Below, in pieces: positions 23,688 through 31,303 of a stretch of 35,719 bases of DNA. The stretch is taken from NCBI GenBank assembly GCA_024687655.1, contig JAILEN010000077.1:1-35719 (forward strand). Reading direction: 5' to 3'. How positions within the stretch are numbered: position 1 is the stretch's first letter; the number at the start of each line of letters is the position of its first letter. Source of the DNA: Lachnospiraceae bacterium. GTDB lineage: Bacteria > Bacillota > Clostridia > Lachnospirales > Lachnospiraceae. The position numbers and the translations under genes are program-made. The notes under the pieces were generated by a model. That model did not search any database. It was not told the DNA's origin and saw only the letters and a program-made list of their open reading frames with translations.

Positions 23688-24844
23688 GAGATCCCCTGTC
23701 AAAGACCATAGTAGGGATTGAGCCCTCAGGCATCAGAAAGTTTTTTGATGTAGTAAGCGAGATGCCCGATGCCATATCACTGGGCGTGGGCGAGCCTGAT
23801 TTCGACACTCCCTGGAGGGTGAGGGATGAGGCTATCTATTCGTTGGAGCAGGGCCGTACCTTTTATACCTCCAACTCCGGTCTCAAGGAGTTAAAGGAGG
23901 AGATATCCAATTACCTGGAGCGCAAGTACGGGCTTTCCTATGATCCTTATTCGGAGATCTTTGTCACCGTGGGCGGATCCGAGGCCATCGACGTGGGACT
24001 TCGGACCATGCTGGATCCCGGGGATGAGGTTTTGATCCCCGAGCCTTCCTATGTTTCCTACAAGCCCTGCGCCATACTTACCGGTGGAGTTCCGGTGCCC
24101 ATTCCCCTTAGGGCTGAAAATGAGTTCAGACTTACGGGAGCTGAGCTTTTGGAGCATATCACGGACAGGACCAAGATCCTCATTTTACCCTTCCCCAACA
24201 ATCCCACGGGAGCCATCATGGAGAGGCACAACCTGGAGGAGATAGTGGATATCGTCATAGAGCATGACCTTTTTGTCATGACCGATGAGATCTATGCAGA
24301 GCTCACCTATGGGGATGCGGGTCATGTGTCCATCGCTTCCTTCCCCGGGATGAAGGAGCGCACCATATATATCAACGGTTTTTCCAAGGCCTTTGCCATG
24401 ACGGGATGGAGGCTGGGCTATGCCTGCGGTCCCAGGGCCATCATAGAGCAGATGCTGAAAATACACCAGTACGCCATCATGTGCGCACCCACCACCAGCC
24501 AGTATGCTGCTGTGGAGGCACTGCGTTCCTGTGATGATGACGTGCAGGCCATGAGGGAGGAGTATGACGACAGACGTCGCTATCTGATCCACAGATTACG
24601 TGAGATGGGGATGGATTGCTTCGAGCCCTTTGGCGCCTTTTATGCCTTCCCTTCCATACAGGGGTTTGGCATGAGTTCCGAGGAGTTTGCCGAGCGTCTC
24701 CTTCGGGAGAAAAAGGTGGCGGTGGTTCCCGGTACGGCCTTTGGCGACTGTGGAGAGGGCTTTATCCGTATTTCCTATGCATATTCTCTGGAGAGTCTCA
24801 AGACAGCTCTTGATCGTATAGAGGAGTTTGTAAAATCGCTATGA
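23684..24844 (+). CDS. PLP-dependent aminotransferase class I/II
   Basis: This is a 386-residue fold-type I aminotransferase. It has LGVGEPDFDTP near the N-terminus, YTSNSGLKELKEEIS, FPNNPTGA, DEIYAELTY and the PLP-binding Lys in INGFSKAFAMTGWRLGYACG; the Arg that binds the substrate carboxylate is in GFIRISYA. It resembles aspartate/aromatic/alanine aminotransferases of the PatA type; substrate cannot be decided by reading. It forms a tight pair with the lrp gene before it, and its stop overlaps ecfA1 as ATGA. Confidence 0.92.
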   Translation: MRDPLSKTIVGIEPSGIRKFFDVVSEMPDAISLGVGEPDFDTPWRVRDEAIYSLEQGRTFYTSNSGLKELKEEISNYLERKYGLSYDPYSEIFVTVGGSEAIDVGLRTMLDPGDEVLIPEPSYVSYKPCAILTGGVPVPIPLRAENEFRLTGAELLEHITDRTKILILPFPNNPTGAIMERHNLEEIVDIVIEHDLFVMTDEIYAELTYGDAGHVSIASFPGMKERTIYINGFSKAFAMTGWRLGYACGPRAIIEQMLKIHQYAIMCAPTTSQYAAVEALRSCDDDVQAMREEYDDRRRYLIHRLREMGMDCFEPFGAFYAFPSIQGFGMSSEEFAERLLREKKVAVVPGTAFGDCGEGFIRISYAYSLESLKTALDRIEEFVKSL

Positions 24845-25695
24845 GATCCATGATCAACGCCAAACAACTTACACACGAGTTTTTTCGACGTGACGAGGAG
24901 GGCAATGTAGAGGGCATATCCGTTGCATTGGATCACGTGGATCTGGATGTGGAGCCGGGGCAGTTTATCGCCATCCTGGGACACAACGGCTCAGGCAAGT
25001 CCACCCTGGCAAAGCATATCAATGCGCTTTTGACCCCTTCGGAGGGGACCCTCATAGTGGATGGTAAGGACGTGTCCGATCCTGCCAATACTCTTGATAT
25101 CCGTGAGACTGCGGGGATGGTCTTTCAGAACCCCGACAATCAGATCATAGCTACAGTAGTAGAGGAGGACGTGGGCTTCGGACCGGAGAATCTGGGAGTA
25201 CCCACGGATGAGATATGGCAGCGTGTGGAGGCCGCCCTCAGGGGAGTGGGCATGTGGGAGTACCGCAGTCACAGCCCCAACCGACTGTCCGGCGGACAAA
25301 AGCAGAGGGTTGCCATAGCGGGAGTCATGGCCATGGAGCCCAAGTGCATCATTTTGGATGAGCCTACAGCCATGCTGGATCCTGATGGCAGAGCCGAGGT
25401 GATACGTGTGGCCCATGAGCTCAACGAGAAAAAGGGTATCACAGTGATCCTCATCACTCACTATATGGAAGAGGTGGTGGGAGCTGATTATGTATACGTT
25501 ATGGAAAAGGGGCATATCATCATGGACGGTACGCCCACCGAGATCTTTTCCAGGGTGGATGAGCTGATAGCTCACAGACTTACAGTACCCCAGATAACTC
25601 TTTTGGCTCACAAGCTGAAAATGGCAGGGATGGACATTCCCGATGGTATCCTGACACGGGAGGAATTGATAAGAGTTTTATGTCGATTATCTTAG
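24841..25695 (+). CDS. ecfA1: ECF transporter ATPase EcfA1
   Basis: This 284-residue ATPase belongs to the energy-coupling factor module for vitamin or metal uptake. It has GHNGSGKST (Walker A), VFQNPDNQ (Q-loop), LSGGQKQRVAIAG (signature), CIILDEPTAMLDPDG (Walker B) and THYMEE (H-loop), with the ECF-specific C-terminal extension. The ATG at 24841 overlaps the aminotransferase stop; an alternative ATG is 9 nt downstream. It is followed by a 16-nt overlap with ecfA2. No substrate-binding S component is in the window, so the module probably serves S components encoded elsewhere. Confidence 0.95.
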   Translation: MRSMINAKQLTHEFFRRDEEGNVEGISVALDHVDLDVEPGQFIAILGHNGSGKSTLAKHINALLTPSEGTLIVDGKDVSDPANTLDIRETAGMVFQNPDNQIIATVVEEDVGFGPENLGVPTDEIWQRVEAALRGVGMWEYRSHSPNRLSGGQKQRVAIAGVMAMEPKCIILDEPTAMLDPDGRAEVIRVAHELNEKKGITVILITHYMEEVVGADYVYVMEKGHIIMDGTPTEIFSRVDELIAHRLTVPQITLLAHKLKMAGMDIPDGILTREELIRVLCRLS

Positions 25696-26525
25696 ATCAC
25701 GTTACATATACATACAGTGTAGGTACGGCTTATGAGGTCAGGGCCCTGGATGATGTGAGCCTCAAGCTGGATGACGGTGAGTTTATCGGTATCATCGGAC
25801 ATACGGGTTCCGGAAAGTCTACCCTCATTCAGCATTTTAATGGGCTTTTAAAGGCTACTTCCGGTGCCATATATTACAATGGCCAGGATATATATGACAG
25901 GGATTTCGATCTCAAGGGTCTCCGTACGCAGGTGGGTATGGTGTTTCAGTATCCTGAGCATCAGCTATTTGAGACTACGGTTTTTGAGGATGTGAAGTAC
26001 GGACCGAAAAACCAGGGACTGACCGACAAGGAGGCCACCAATCGGGCGTTTGATGCCCTTTCTGCGGTCAATTTTCCCGACGAGTATTTTGACCAGTCAC
26101 CCTTTGAACTTTCCGGGGGACAGAAACGCCGGGCGGCCATAGCGGGAGTGCTGGCCATGGAGCCTGCAGTACTGGTACTGGATGAGCCTACGGCGGGCCT
26201 GGATCCCAAGGGGCAGAGGGACCTTTTGACCCTCATCAAAAGGATGCACAAGGAGACAAACCGGACCATCATCCTGGTATCCCACAGTATGGAGGATGTG
26301 GCGGAGTATGTGGACCGCATCATAGTGATGGACGAGGGCAGGGTATTTTTGGACGGTACTCCGGAAGAGGTTTTTTCACATGTGAAGGAACTGGAGGAAA
26401 GAGGGCTGGCCGTGCCACAGGTGACATATCTCATGGAGGAACTCAGGGCCCGGGGCATCCCGGTGGAGGGACACGCCACCACACTGGAGTCCGCCAAGGA
26501 AGAGATATTGAGATTGTTTAATTAA
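25680..26525 (+). CDS. ecfA2: ECF transporter ATPase EcfA2
   Basis: This is the second, distinct ATPase of the ECF pair, 281 residues. It has GHTGSGKST (Walker A), VFQYPEHQLFE (Q-loop), LSGGQKRRAAIAGVLAMEP (signature) and VLVLDEPTAGLDPKG (Walker B). It begins within ecfA1 (ATG at 25680). In most Firmicutes ecfT follows at once; here it is separated by 132 bp holding two repeat elements. Confidence 0.95.
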   Translation: MSIILDHVTYTYSVGTAYEVRALDDVSLKLDDGEFIGIIGHTGSGKSTLIQHFNGLLKATSGAIYYNGQDIYDRDFDLKGLRTQVGMVFQYPEHQLFETTVFEDVKYGPKNQGLTDKEATNRAFDALSAVNFPDEYFDQSPFELSGGQKRRAAIAGVLAMEPAVLVLDEPTAGLDPKGQRDLLTLIKRMHKETNRTIILVSHSMEDVAEYVDRIIVMDEGRVFLDGTPEEVFSHVKELEERGLAVPQVTYLMEELRARGIPVEGHATTLESAKEEILRLFN

Positions 26526-26528
26526 TTT

Positions 26529-26555
26529 GTCCTTCTGAGGGTCGCGAAGAATCCT
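26529..26555 (+). repeat. Short intergenic palindromic repeat (copy 5)
   Basis: GTCCTTCTGAGGGTCGCGAA followed by GAATCCT is almost the same as copy 1 before prfB. It directly abuts the long reverse copy at 26556-26644, giving a head-to-head pair. Confidence 0.7.
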
Positions 26556-26644
26556 TTAAAGATCCTTCGCTAGGTTGAAGTCATCTCCGATGACTTCTTC
26601 AGGCTTCTGGCTCTGACAGAAGCTTCACCATGCTCAGGATGACA
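26556..26644 (-). repeat. Long three-armed palindromic repeat, left copy flanking ecfT
   Basis: This 89-bp copy is the exact reverse complement of 27486-27574. It has imperfect terminal inverted repeats of about 20 bp and two inner hairpins: a perfect 9-bp stem (GAAGTCATC/GATGACTTC) and a CTTCTG/CAGAAG stem. It ends in GGATGACA, directly followed by the GAGGAG that serves as ribosome site of ecfT. Confidence 0.93.
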
Positions 26645-26657
26645 GAGGAGTGTATAG

Positions 26658-27458
26658 TTGTTCAGAGAGATCACATTAGGACAATATTATCCCGCAGACT
26701 CGATTTTGCATCGGCTGGATCCCAGGGTCAAGCTTTTCGGGACGCTCATCTACATCATAGTATTATTTGTGGCGTCCGAGCCCATATCCTTTGGAGTGAT
26801 AACTGCGGCTTTGATCTGTATCATCGTCATTTCAAAGGTACCCTTTTCCTATATGACAAAGGGACTTTCGGGCATAGTCATGCTTTTGGTGATCGCGGGA
26901 GTTTTTAATCTGTTCTTGACGCCGGGTATCCCCATTTTCAAACTGGGGCCCCTGACCATATCGGATATCGGACTTAAGAATGCGGCCATCATGGTCATCC
27001 GCATGGTGTACCTCATCGTGGGTACCTCACTTATGACACTGACTACCACCCCCAACCAGCTTACGGACGGGCTGGAGAGGAGCATGCGGCCCATGTCAAA
27101 GATCGGGCTGCCGGTACACGAGATCGCCATGATGATGTCCATTGCGCTTCGATTCATCCCTATTCTGGTGGAGGAGACGGACAAGATCATGAAGGCGCAG
27201 ATGGCCCGGGGTGCCGATTTTGAAACCGGAGGGATCATAAAAAGGGCCAAGGCCATGGTGCCCATCCTGGTGCCGCTTTTTGTATCGGCCTTCCGCAGGG
27301 CGTCGGATCTGGCCATGGCCATGGAGGCCCGGTGCTATCACGGAGGTGAGGGCAGGACCAAGATGAAGCCCCTCACATACACGGCTGCGGATCGTGTGGC
27401 GTATCTTATCATACTTTTATTTTTGGCAGGGATAGTAGCATTGTCGATTTTACTTTAG
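26658..27458 (+). CDS. ecfT: ECF transporter transmembrane protein EcfT
   Basis: This 266-residue membrane scaffold of the ECF transporter links the two ATPases to an S component. It has at least four hydrophobic segments in the N-terminal half (for example LFGTLIYIIVLFVA) and a cytoplasmic coupling domain with the two Ala-Arg motifs (AQMARGADFE and MAMEARCYHG). The start is TTG, set by GAGGAG 7 nt upstream, which abuts the end of the repeat. The gene is bracketed by a perfect 89-bp inverted repeat. Its function needs EcfA1/EcfA2 just upstream. Confidence 0.94.
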   Translation: MFREITLGQYYPADSILHRLDPRVKLFGTLIYIIVLFVASEPISFGVITAALICIIVISKVPFSYMTKGLSGIVMLLVIAGVFNLFLTPGIPIFKLGPLTISDIGLKNAAIMVIRMVYLIVGTSLMTLTTTPNQLTDGLERSMRPMSKIGLPVHEIAMMMSIALRFIPILVEETDKIMKAQMARGADFETGGIIKRAKAMVPILVPLFVSAFRRASDLAMAMEARCYHGGEGRTKMKPLTYTAADRVAYLIILLFLAGIVALSILL

Positions 27459-27485
27459 CAGGGGTCTTTGGTCGATATACCACCA

Positions 27486-27574
27486 TGTCATCCTGAGCAT
27501 GGTGAAGCTTCTGTCAGAGCCAGAAGCCTGAAGAAGTCATCGGAGATGACTTCAACCTAGCGAAGGATCTTTAA
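27486..27574 (+). repeat. Long three-armed palindromic repeat, right copy flanking ecfT
   Basis: This copy is identical to the reverse complement of 26556-26644 over 89 bp. Inner hairpin GAAGTCATC (27533-27541), loop GGA, GATGACTTC (27545-27553). Its last bases (TTAA) merge into the AAGGAG ribosome site of the thioesterase gene. Confidence 0.93.
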
Positions 27575-27582
27575 GGAGTTTT

Positions 27583-28287
27583 ATGTACGAAGTAAAAAGC
27601 AGAGTGGGACTGGATGCGGTAGGCCCGAGCGGACTCATAGGAGCTGATGCGATCCTGCGGGAGATGGTCAACTGTGCCGTCTACCAGACCCAGGACTGTG
27701 TTTATGATATCAATGAGATGGCAAAAAAGCACCGTGGGTGGTTTGTGATCTCATGGCAGGTGAGGATACATGGCCGGATGAAGCTGGCAGACGCCCTTAC
27801 GATTCAGACCTTTCCCTATGACTTTATGGGGTTTACCGGAAAGAGGCATTTTAAGATCCTGTCCGATTCCGGAGAGCTTCTGGTGAGCGCCAATTCCCTT
27901 TGGACCTGGATGGATATAGAAAAGGTACGGCCGGTCCGTATACCGGCAGACTTTCTGGATCTTTTTGGACAGGACGGGCCGCCTGAGGAGGAGTGGCCGG
28001 GACGGAAGCTTATGATCCCCGAGGATATGACGGAAAGATACCGCTTTACGGTATCCCCCATGTTTTTGGATACCAATGGTCATATGAACAATTCCTATTA
28101 TGTCAGTGCGGCGCAAAAGTGTCTGCCTGACGGGATGGATCCCAGGGCCTTTTATGTGGAGTACAGGAAGCAGGCCCTGCCGGATGCTGAGGTGGTGGCC
28201 TGTTCATCTGCACCCGGTGATGAGATGACGGTGGTCATGTACGATACGGATGGGGAAGTATATTCAGTGGTGAGATTTGAATGTTAG
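27583..28287 (+). CDS. Acyl-ACP thioesterase
   Basis: This 234-residue double-hotdog thioesterase releases fatty acids from acyl carrier protein (FatA/FatB-like bacterial family). The first hotdog spans about 1-115 (CVYDINEMAKKHRGWFVISW, LTIQTFPYDFMGFTGKRHF). The second starts near 150 and has the catalytic DTNGHMNNSYYV motif (Asn, His). AAGGAG lies 4 nt before the ATG, and the end overlaps cvfB by 7 nt. Why it follows ecfT is unclear; the gap between them is occupied by the repeat. Confidence 0.92.
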   Translation: MYEVKSRVGLDAVGPSGLIGADAILREMVNCAVYQTQDCVYDINEMAKKHRGWFVISWQVRIHGRMKLADALTIQTFPYDFMGFTGKRHFKILSDSGELLVSANSLWTWMDIEKVRPVRIPADFLDLFGQDGPPEEEWPGRKLMIPEDMTERYRFTVSPMFLDTNGHMNNSYYVSAAQKCLPDGMDPRAFYVEYRKQALPDAEVVACSSAPGDEMTVVMYDTDGEVYSVVRFEC

Positions 28288-29120
28288 AAGTCGGAAGATA
28301 TAAAAACTTAACGGTCGAAAAAAAGGTGGAGTTCGGAGTTTATCTGAATGAGTCCGGGGCCAAAGGTGAGGAGCATGTGCTTCTTCCTGCGGCACAGGTG
28401 CCCGAGGGCGTGGGGCCCGGTGATGAGATCAGAGTCTTTATCTACAGGGATTCCAGGGACAGGCTCATCGCCACCACCAACAAGCCGGCGATTTCCATGG
28501 GAGAGGTGGCACCCCTTAAGGTAAAGGAGGTCACCAAGGTGGGAGGCTTTTTGGACTGGGGACTGGAAAAGGATCTTTTTTTACCCTATGCTGAGATGAC
28601 AAAAAAGCCGAAAGCCGGTGATACCATACTTGTGCGGATGTATGCAGACAAGAGCGACAGGCTCTGCGCCAGCATGAAGCATGTCTACGAGGAGCTTTCT
28701 ACCAGATCTCCCTACAATGCAGGAGATGAGGTGACGGGCAGGATATATGAGTTCGGACATGATTTCGGAACCTTTGTGGCAGTGGATGATAAGTTCTCCG
28801 CCATGATCCCCAGACATGAGAATGTGGAGAACCTGAGGATCGGAGATGTGATAAATGCCAGAGTCACACGGGTTTTGGAGGATGGAAAACTGGATCTTTC
28901 TCTCAGGGAAAAATCCTACATACAGATGGAGGACGATGCTGAGGCAGTCATGTCTCTCATCGAGGCCTATGCCGGAGTGCTGCCTTTTTCCGAGAAGGCT
29001 TCTCCGGAGGTGATAATGCGTGAGACAGGATTGTCAAAGGCAGCGTTTAAACGCGCCGTCGGGCGGCTGTACAAGGAGCGCCGCATTGATCTTTCCGATG
29101 GGAGAATTCGCAAGATATAA
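28281..29120 (+). CDS. cvfB: S1-like RNA-binding protein CvfB
   Basis: The protein has 279 residues. It resembles CvfB/YitL: successive OB-fold S1-type domains (GEVAPLKVKEVTKVGGFLDW, LPYAEM, AGDEVTGRIYEFGHDFGTFV) and a C-terminal winged helix (MRETGLSKAAFKRAVGRLYK). CvfB binds RNA and affects virulence-factor expression in Staphylococcus; the role in Clostridia is not defined. Translation is probably coupled to the thioesterase gene through the 7-nt overlap. Confidence 0.92.
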   Translation: MLEVGRYKNLTVEKKVEFGVYLNESGAKGEEHVLLPAAQVPEGVGPGDEIRVFIYRDSRDRLIATTNKPAISMGEVAPLKVKEVTKVGGFLDWGLEKDLFLPYAEMTKKPKAGDTILVRMYADKSDRLCASMKHVYEELSTRSPYNAGDEVTGRIYEFGHDFGTFVAVDDKFSAMIPRHENVENLRIGDVINARVTRVLEDGKLDLSLREKSYIQMEDDAEAVMSLIEAYAGVLPFSEKASPEVIMRETGLSKAAFKRAVGRLYKERRIDLSDGRIRKI

Positions 29121-29161
29121 CCCGGTCGGAGTATTCCCCGTTGCTCTGTGGCGGACTTGAT

Positions 29162-29247
29162 TGTCATCCTGAGCGTGGTGAAGCTTCTGTCAGAGCCAGA
29201 AGCCTGAAGAAGTCATCGGAGATGACTTCAACCTAGCGAAGGATCTT
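29162..29247 (+). repeat. Long three-armed palindromic repeat, third copy
   Basis: This copy is the same as 27486-27574 except for one base near the left end (GCGTGG against GCATGG) and the last few bases. It ends 4 nt before the AAGGAGG ribosome site of ridA. Confidence 0.92.
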
Positions 29248-29266
29248 ATATAAGGAGGAAAACAAA

Positions 29267-29659
29267 ATGAAACAGATAATCTCTACAGACAAGGCACCCG
29301 CAGCCATCGGCCCCTACAGTCAGGCTGCAGTAGTAAACGGATTTTTGTACACATCAGGAGTGATCCCCGTGGATCCTGCTACAGGCAATATCCCCGAGGG
29401 CAGCGTGGCTCAGGCCGAGCAGGCTTTTACTAACATCAAAAATCTCATTGAGGCCGGCGGATCATCCATGGACAAGGTGATAAAGACCACTGTCTTCATT
29501 AAGGAGATGAATGACTTTGCCGCCATCAATGAGGTATATGGCAGATACTTTGTGGAGCCCTACCCCTGCCGCAGCTGCGTCGAGGTGGCCCGCCTGCCCA
29601 AGGACGTGATGCTGGAGATCGAGGCTATAGCTGAGATGAACGATCATCCGGTGGATTAA
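29267..29659 (+). CDS. ridA: RidA family enamine/imine deaminase
   Basis: This 130-residue trimeric enzyme hydrolyses reactive enamines such as 2-aminoacrylate made by PLP enzymes. Family motifs: APAAIGPYSQA, LYTSGVIPVDP, VFIKEMNDFAAINEVY and RSCVEVARLPKDVMLEIEAIA, with the key Arg in RSCVEV. The AAGGAGG site is strong. It ends the + strand block and is followed by a terminator. Its link with the upstream aminotransferase is plausible but not shown. Confidence 0.96.
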   Translation: MKQIISTDKAPAAIGPYSQAAVVNGFLYTSGVIPVDPATGNIPEGSVAQAEQAFTNIKNLIEAGGSSMDKVIKTTVFIKEMNDFAAINEVYGRYFVEPYPCRSCVEVARLPKDVMLEIEAIAEMNDHPVD

Positions 29660-29668
29660 TGAATGCAT

Positions 29669-29714
29669 AAAAAGATCCCCCACACCGCTAAAAAGGTGAG
29701 GGGGATTATTTTTT
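29669..29714. terminator. Bidirectional terminator between ridA and the yjfB-like gene
   Basis: ATCCCCC-A-CACC (29675-29686) pairs with GGTG-A-GGGGGAT (29695-29706) with one mismatch. T-runs follow on the + strand (TATTTTTT) and, through AAAAA at 29669-29673, also on the - strand, so it can stop both converging units. Confidence 0.9.
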
Positions 29715-29730
29715 GGTTTTCCTGAAATCT

Positions 29731-29922
29731 CTACACAGAGACATCGATATTGCCACCGATATTGGGATCAACGGACGGCACGGTGGAGATAAGCTGTGCC
29801 ACCTCGGCGCCCTCCATTTTCATATCGTCCATCTGCATGTCCATGACTGCATATCCGATCTCTGTCAGAGCCTTGCCCTGGGCCATCAATGTCGCCATAT
29901 TTGCTACGCTTGTTACATCCAT
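29731..29922 (-). CDS. YjfB-family putative motility protein
   Basis: The protein has 63 residues, close to the family length. The hallmark C-terminus NIGGNIDVSV and the helical N-terminus (MDVTSVANMATLMAQGKA) match YjfB. The track starts at 29940, but AAGGAG lies 7 nt before the ATG at 29922, so that start is used. Function is unknown; the family name comes from its link with motility genes. A sigma-28-like promoter upstream (29998-30024) supports membership in the flagellar regulon. Some residues are Met-rich (VMDMQMDDMKM). Confidence 0.88.
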   Translation of the reverse strand: MDVTSVANMATLMAQGKALTEIGYAVMDMQMDDMKMEGAEVAQLISTVPSVDPNIGGNIDVSV

Positions 29923-29997
29923 GTTATATCTCCTTATCACATATCTGAAATCTGCTACTACCTATGCGATATGGATAAAAATCCATTTCTATAAATC

Positions 29998-30024
29998 ATA
30001 TCGGATGCATTAGGTTTTTTCTTA
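29998..30024 (-). promoter_or_regulatory. Sigma-28 (SigD/FliA) promoter for the yjfB-like gene
   Basis: On the minus strand TAAG (30021-30024), 16 bp, then CCGATAT (29998-30004). CCGATAT is the B. subtilis SigD -10 consensus, and the -35 fits TAAA at three of four positions. The leader is about 65 nt and contains ATGGAT/ATCCAT as a hairpin (29970-29985). Confidence 0.65.
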
Positions 30025-30042
30025 ACCCCTGAAGTATGAAAA

Positions 30043-31215
30043 TTATATCCCGTACTCCTTTAATACGTCAAGCATTTCCGAAATTCTGATGTTATAGGTG
30101 TGATACTTTTCTGTTTTGGCACGGCCCGAAGCGGCTATACGCTGACGCTGATCATCATGATCTGCATAGTACAGTGCCTTTTCCACCATATCTTCCCTGC
30201 TGAAAAATGAGACCAGATCCTCTCCCTCCTTAAAGTACATGGGAGTCTCTGCCTGGAAATTGGTCAGAAGAAAACCTCCGCTTCCCAGGACATCCCATAC
30301 CCGAAGGGGCAGGCCGCTTTTGATATTGGGAATAGTAAAGTTGAGATTGATATCGGATCCGGCGAATACCAGGGGCATCTCACTCCAATAATCCACTCCC
30401 CCCCGGTAGGTAACATGCAAAAGCTCCGAGGTGTCGCTTCCGGTGTAGATCGTGACCGGGAGCTTTTTTGAGAGCATGGTAAGCCCGCGTTTTCTCTCTA
30501 TCTGAGCGATCTTGTAGCCCAGGGTTGTGGTGGAAAAGATGAGTCCCAGATCGGAAAAGGAGCCGGGTGATTTTTCCAGGGTAAAGTATTCTGAAAGCTC
30601 CGCTAAGATATCTGGTGTGAGGGAGTCCTCCACTACGGAGCTGCCATAGAGATCACTCTGTATCTCCATCACCGCTTCAAAGTATCCTCGCAGATGATCG
30701 GAAAGCTTTGATTCTATCCTGTCATAGGAGTTTCGCTCGTAGAGGCTGCCTACAAAACTGACCTTATTTACGTATGGCCTGATATCCTGGGCAGAGAGTA
30801 CGGCGTCGATCCTGGTGGTATCTACACAAAGAGGCAGATAGTGGATGTTTTTTACACCCATCCCGGAAAATTCGCGGTAGTTGGTCTGGTCAAAGGTAAA
30901 GATGATATTGGTATCGTAGAATACGGACTCATGGTGCATGGATATCAGAGGGTTGTCGCAGCTCCAGGATACATAGGGAATGGACAGGTCGTGACAGACC
31001 TCGGCGATCACTGCGAAGTAATTGACGGTAAAGACGAAATCATATTTTTTTGCACGAAGGGCGGATGATAGCTTCTCGGCAAATTCGGGTGCGATGTCAT
31101 AGCTGTCCAGATGCTGCCAGACTTCATCCACCTCATAGCCCATGGATGTAAAAGTGGCTTTTATGTCTTTGTAGTTGTACGCCCTCCAGCGGTACATGTA
31201 GATCCTTTTTTCCAT
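30043..31215 (-). CDS. CgeB-like glycosyltransferase
   Basis: This 390-residue cytoplasmic GT-B-type protein has the CgeB pattern: an N-terminal half with FVFTVNYFAVIAEVCHDL and IPYVSWSCDNPL, and a C-terminal donor-binding half with INLNFTIPNIKSGLPLRVWD, VLGSGGFLLTNF and the tail glycosyltransferase helices. The acceptor is unknown. An excellent sigma-28 promoter upstream and the adjacent motility gene suggest a role in flagellin or other motility-related glycosylation; this is inference from context. The ribosome site is weak (AGG). It is divergent from the patatin gene. Confidence 0.85.
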   Translation of the reverse strand: MEKRIYMYRWRAYNYKDIKATFTSMGYEVDEVWQHLDSYDIAPEFAEKLSSALRAKKYDFVFTVNYFAVIAEVCHDLSIPYVSWSCDNPLISMHHESVFYDTNIIFTFDQTNYREFSGMGVKNIHYLPLCVDTTRIDAVLSAQDIRPYVNKVSFVGSLYERNSYDRIESKLSDHLRGYFEAVMEIQSDLYGSSVVEDSLTPDILAELSEYFTLEKSPGSFSDLGLIFSTTTLGYKIAQIERKRGLTMLSKKLPVTIYTGSDTSELLHVTYRGGVDYWSEMPLVFAGSDINLNFTIPNIKSGLPLRVWDVLGSGGFLLTNFQAETPMYFKEGEDLVSFFSREDMVEKALYYADHDDQRQRIAASGRAKTEKYHTYNIRISEMLDVLKEYGI

Positions 31216-31272
31216 GAGCCTATAATATCATATTATGTGAGAAGTTATAAAAACAAACAATACCTACTATTA

Positions 31273-31299
31273 TTATCGGCATTTTTTATGTATTCTTTA
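31273..31299 (-). promoter_or_regulatory. Near-consensus sigma-28 promoter for the CgeB-like gene
   Basis: On the minus strand TAAAGAAT (31292-31299), exactly 11 bp, then GCCGATAA (31273-31280). The -10 is identical to the FliA consensus GCCGATAA, and TAAA of the -35 is exact (consensus TAAAGTTT-N11-GCCGATAA). Expected start near 31266. Confidence 0.85.
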
Positions 31300-31303
31300 T
31301 CAG

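Noticed and set aside
24991-25611. 206-aa minus-strand ORF opposite ecfA1
   Set aside because: Antisense of the ATPase motifs (Walker A and signature), low-complexity His/Leu composition and no ribosome site.
27486-27574. tRNA gene, because of the cloverleaf-like fold
   Set aside because: No T-loop GTTCRA, no CCA or 7-bp acceptor stem, and several copies of it lie before ribosome sites.
26556-27574. Insertion sequence or composite transposon around ecfT
   Set aside because: The inverted repeats enclose only ecfT and no transposase, and no target duplication is evident.
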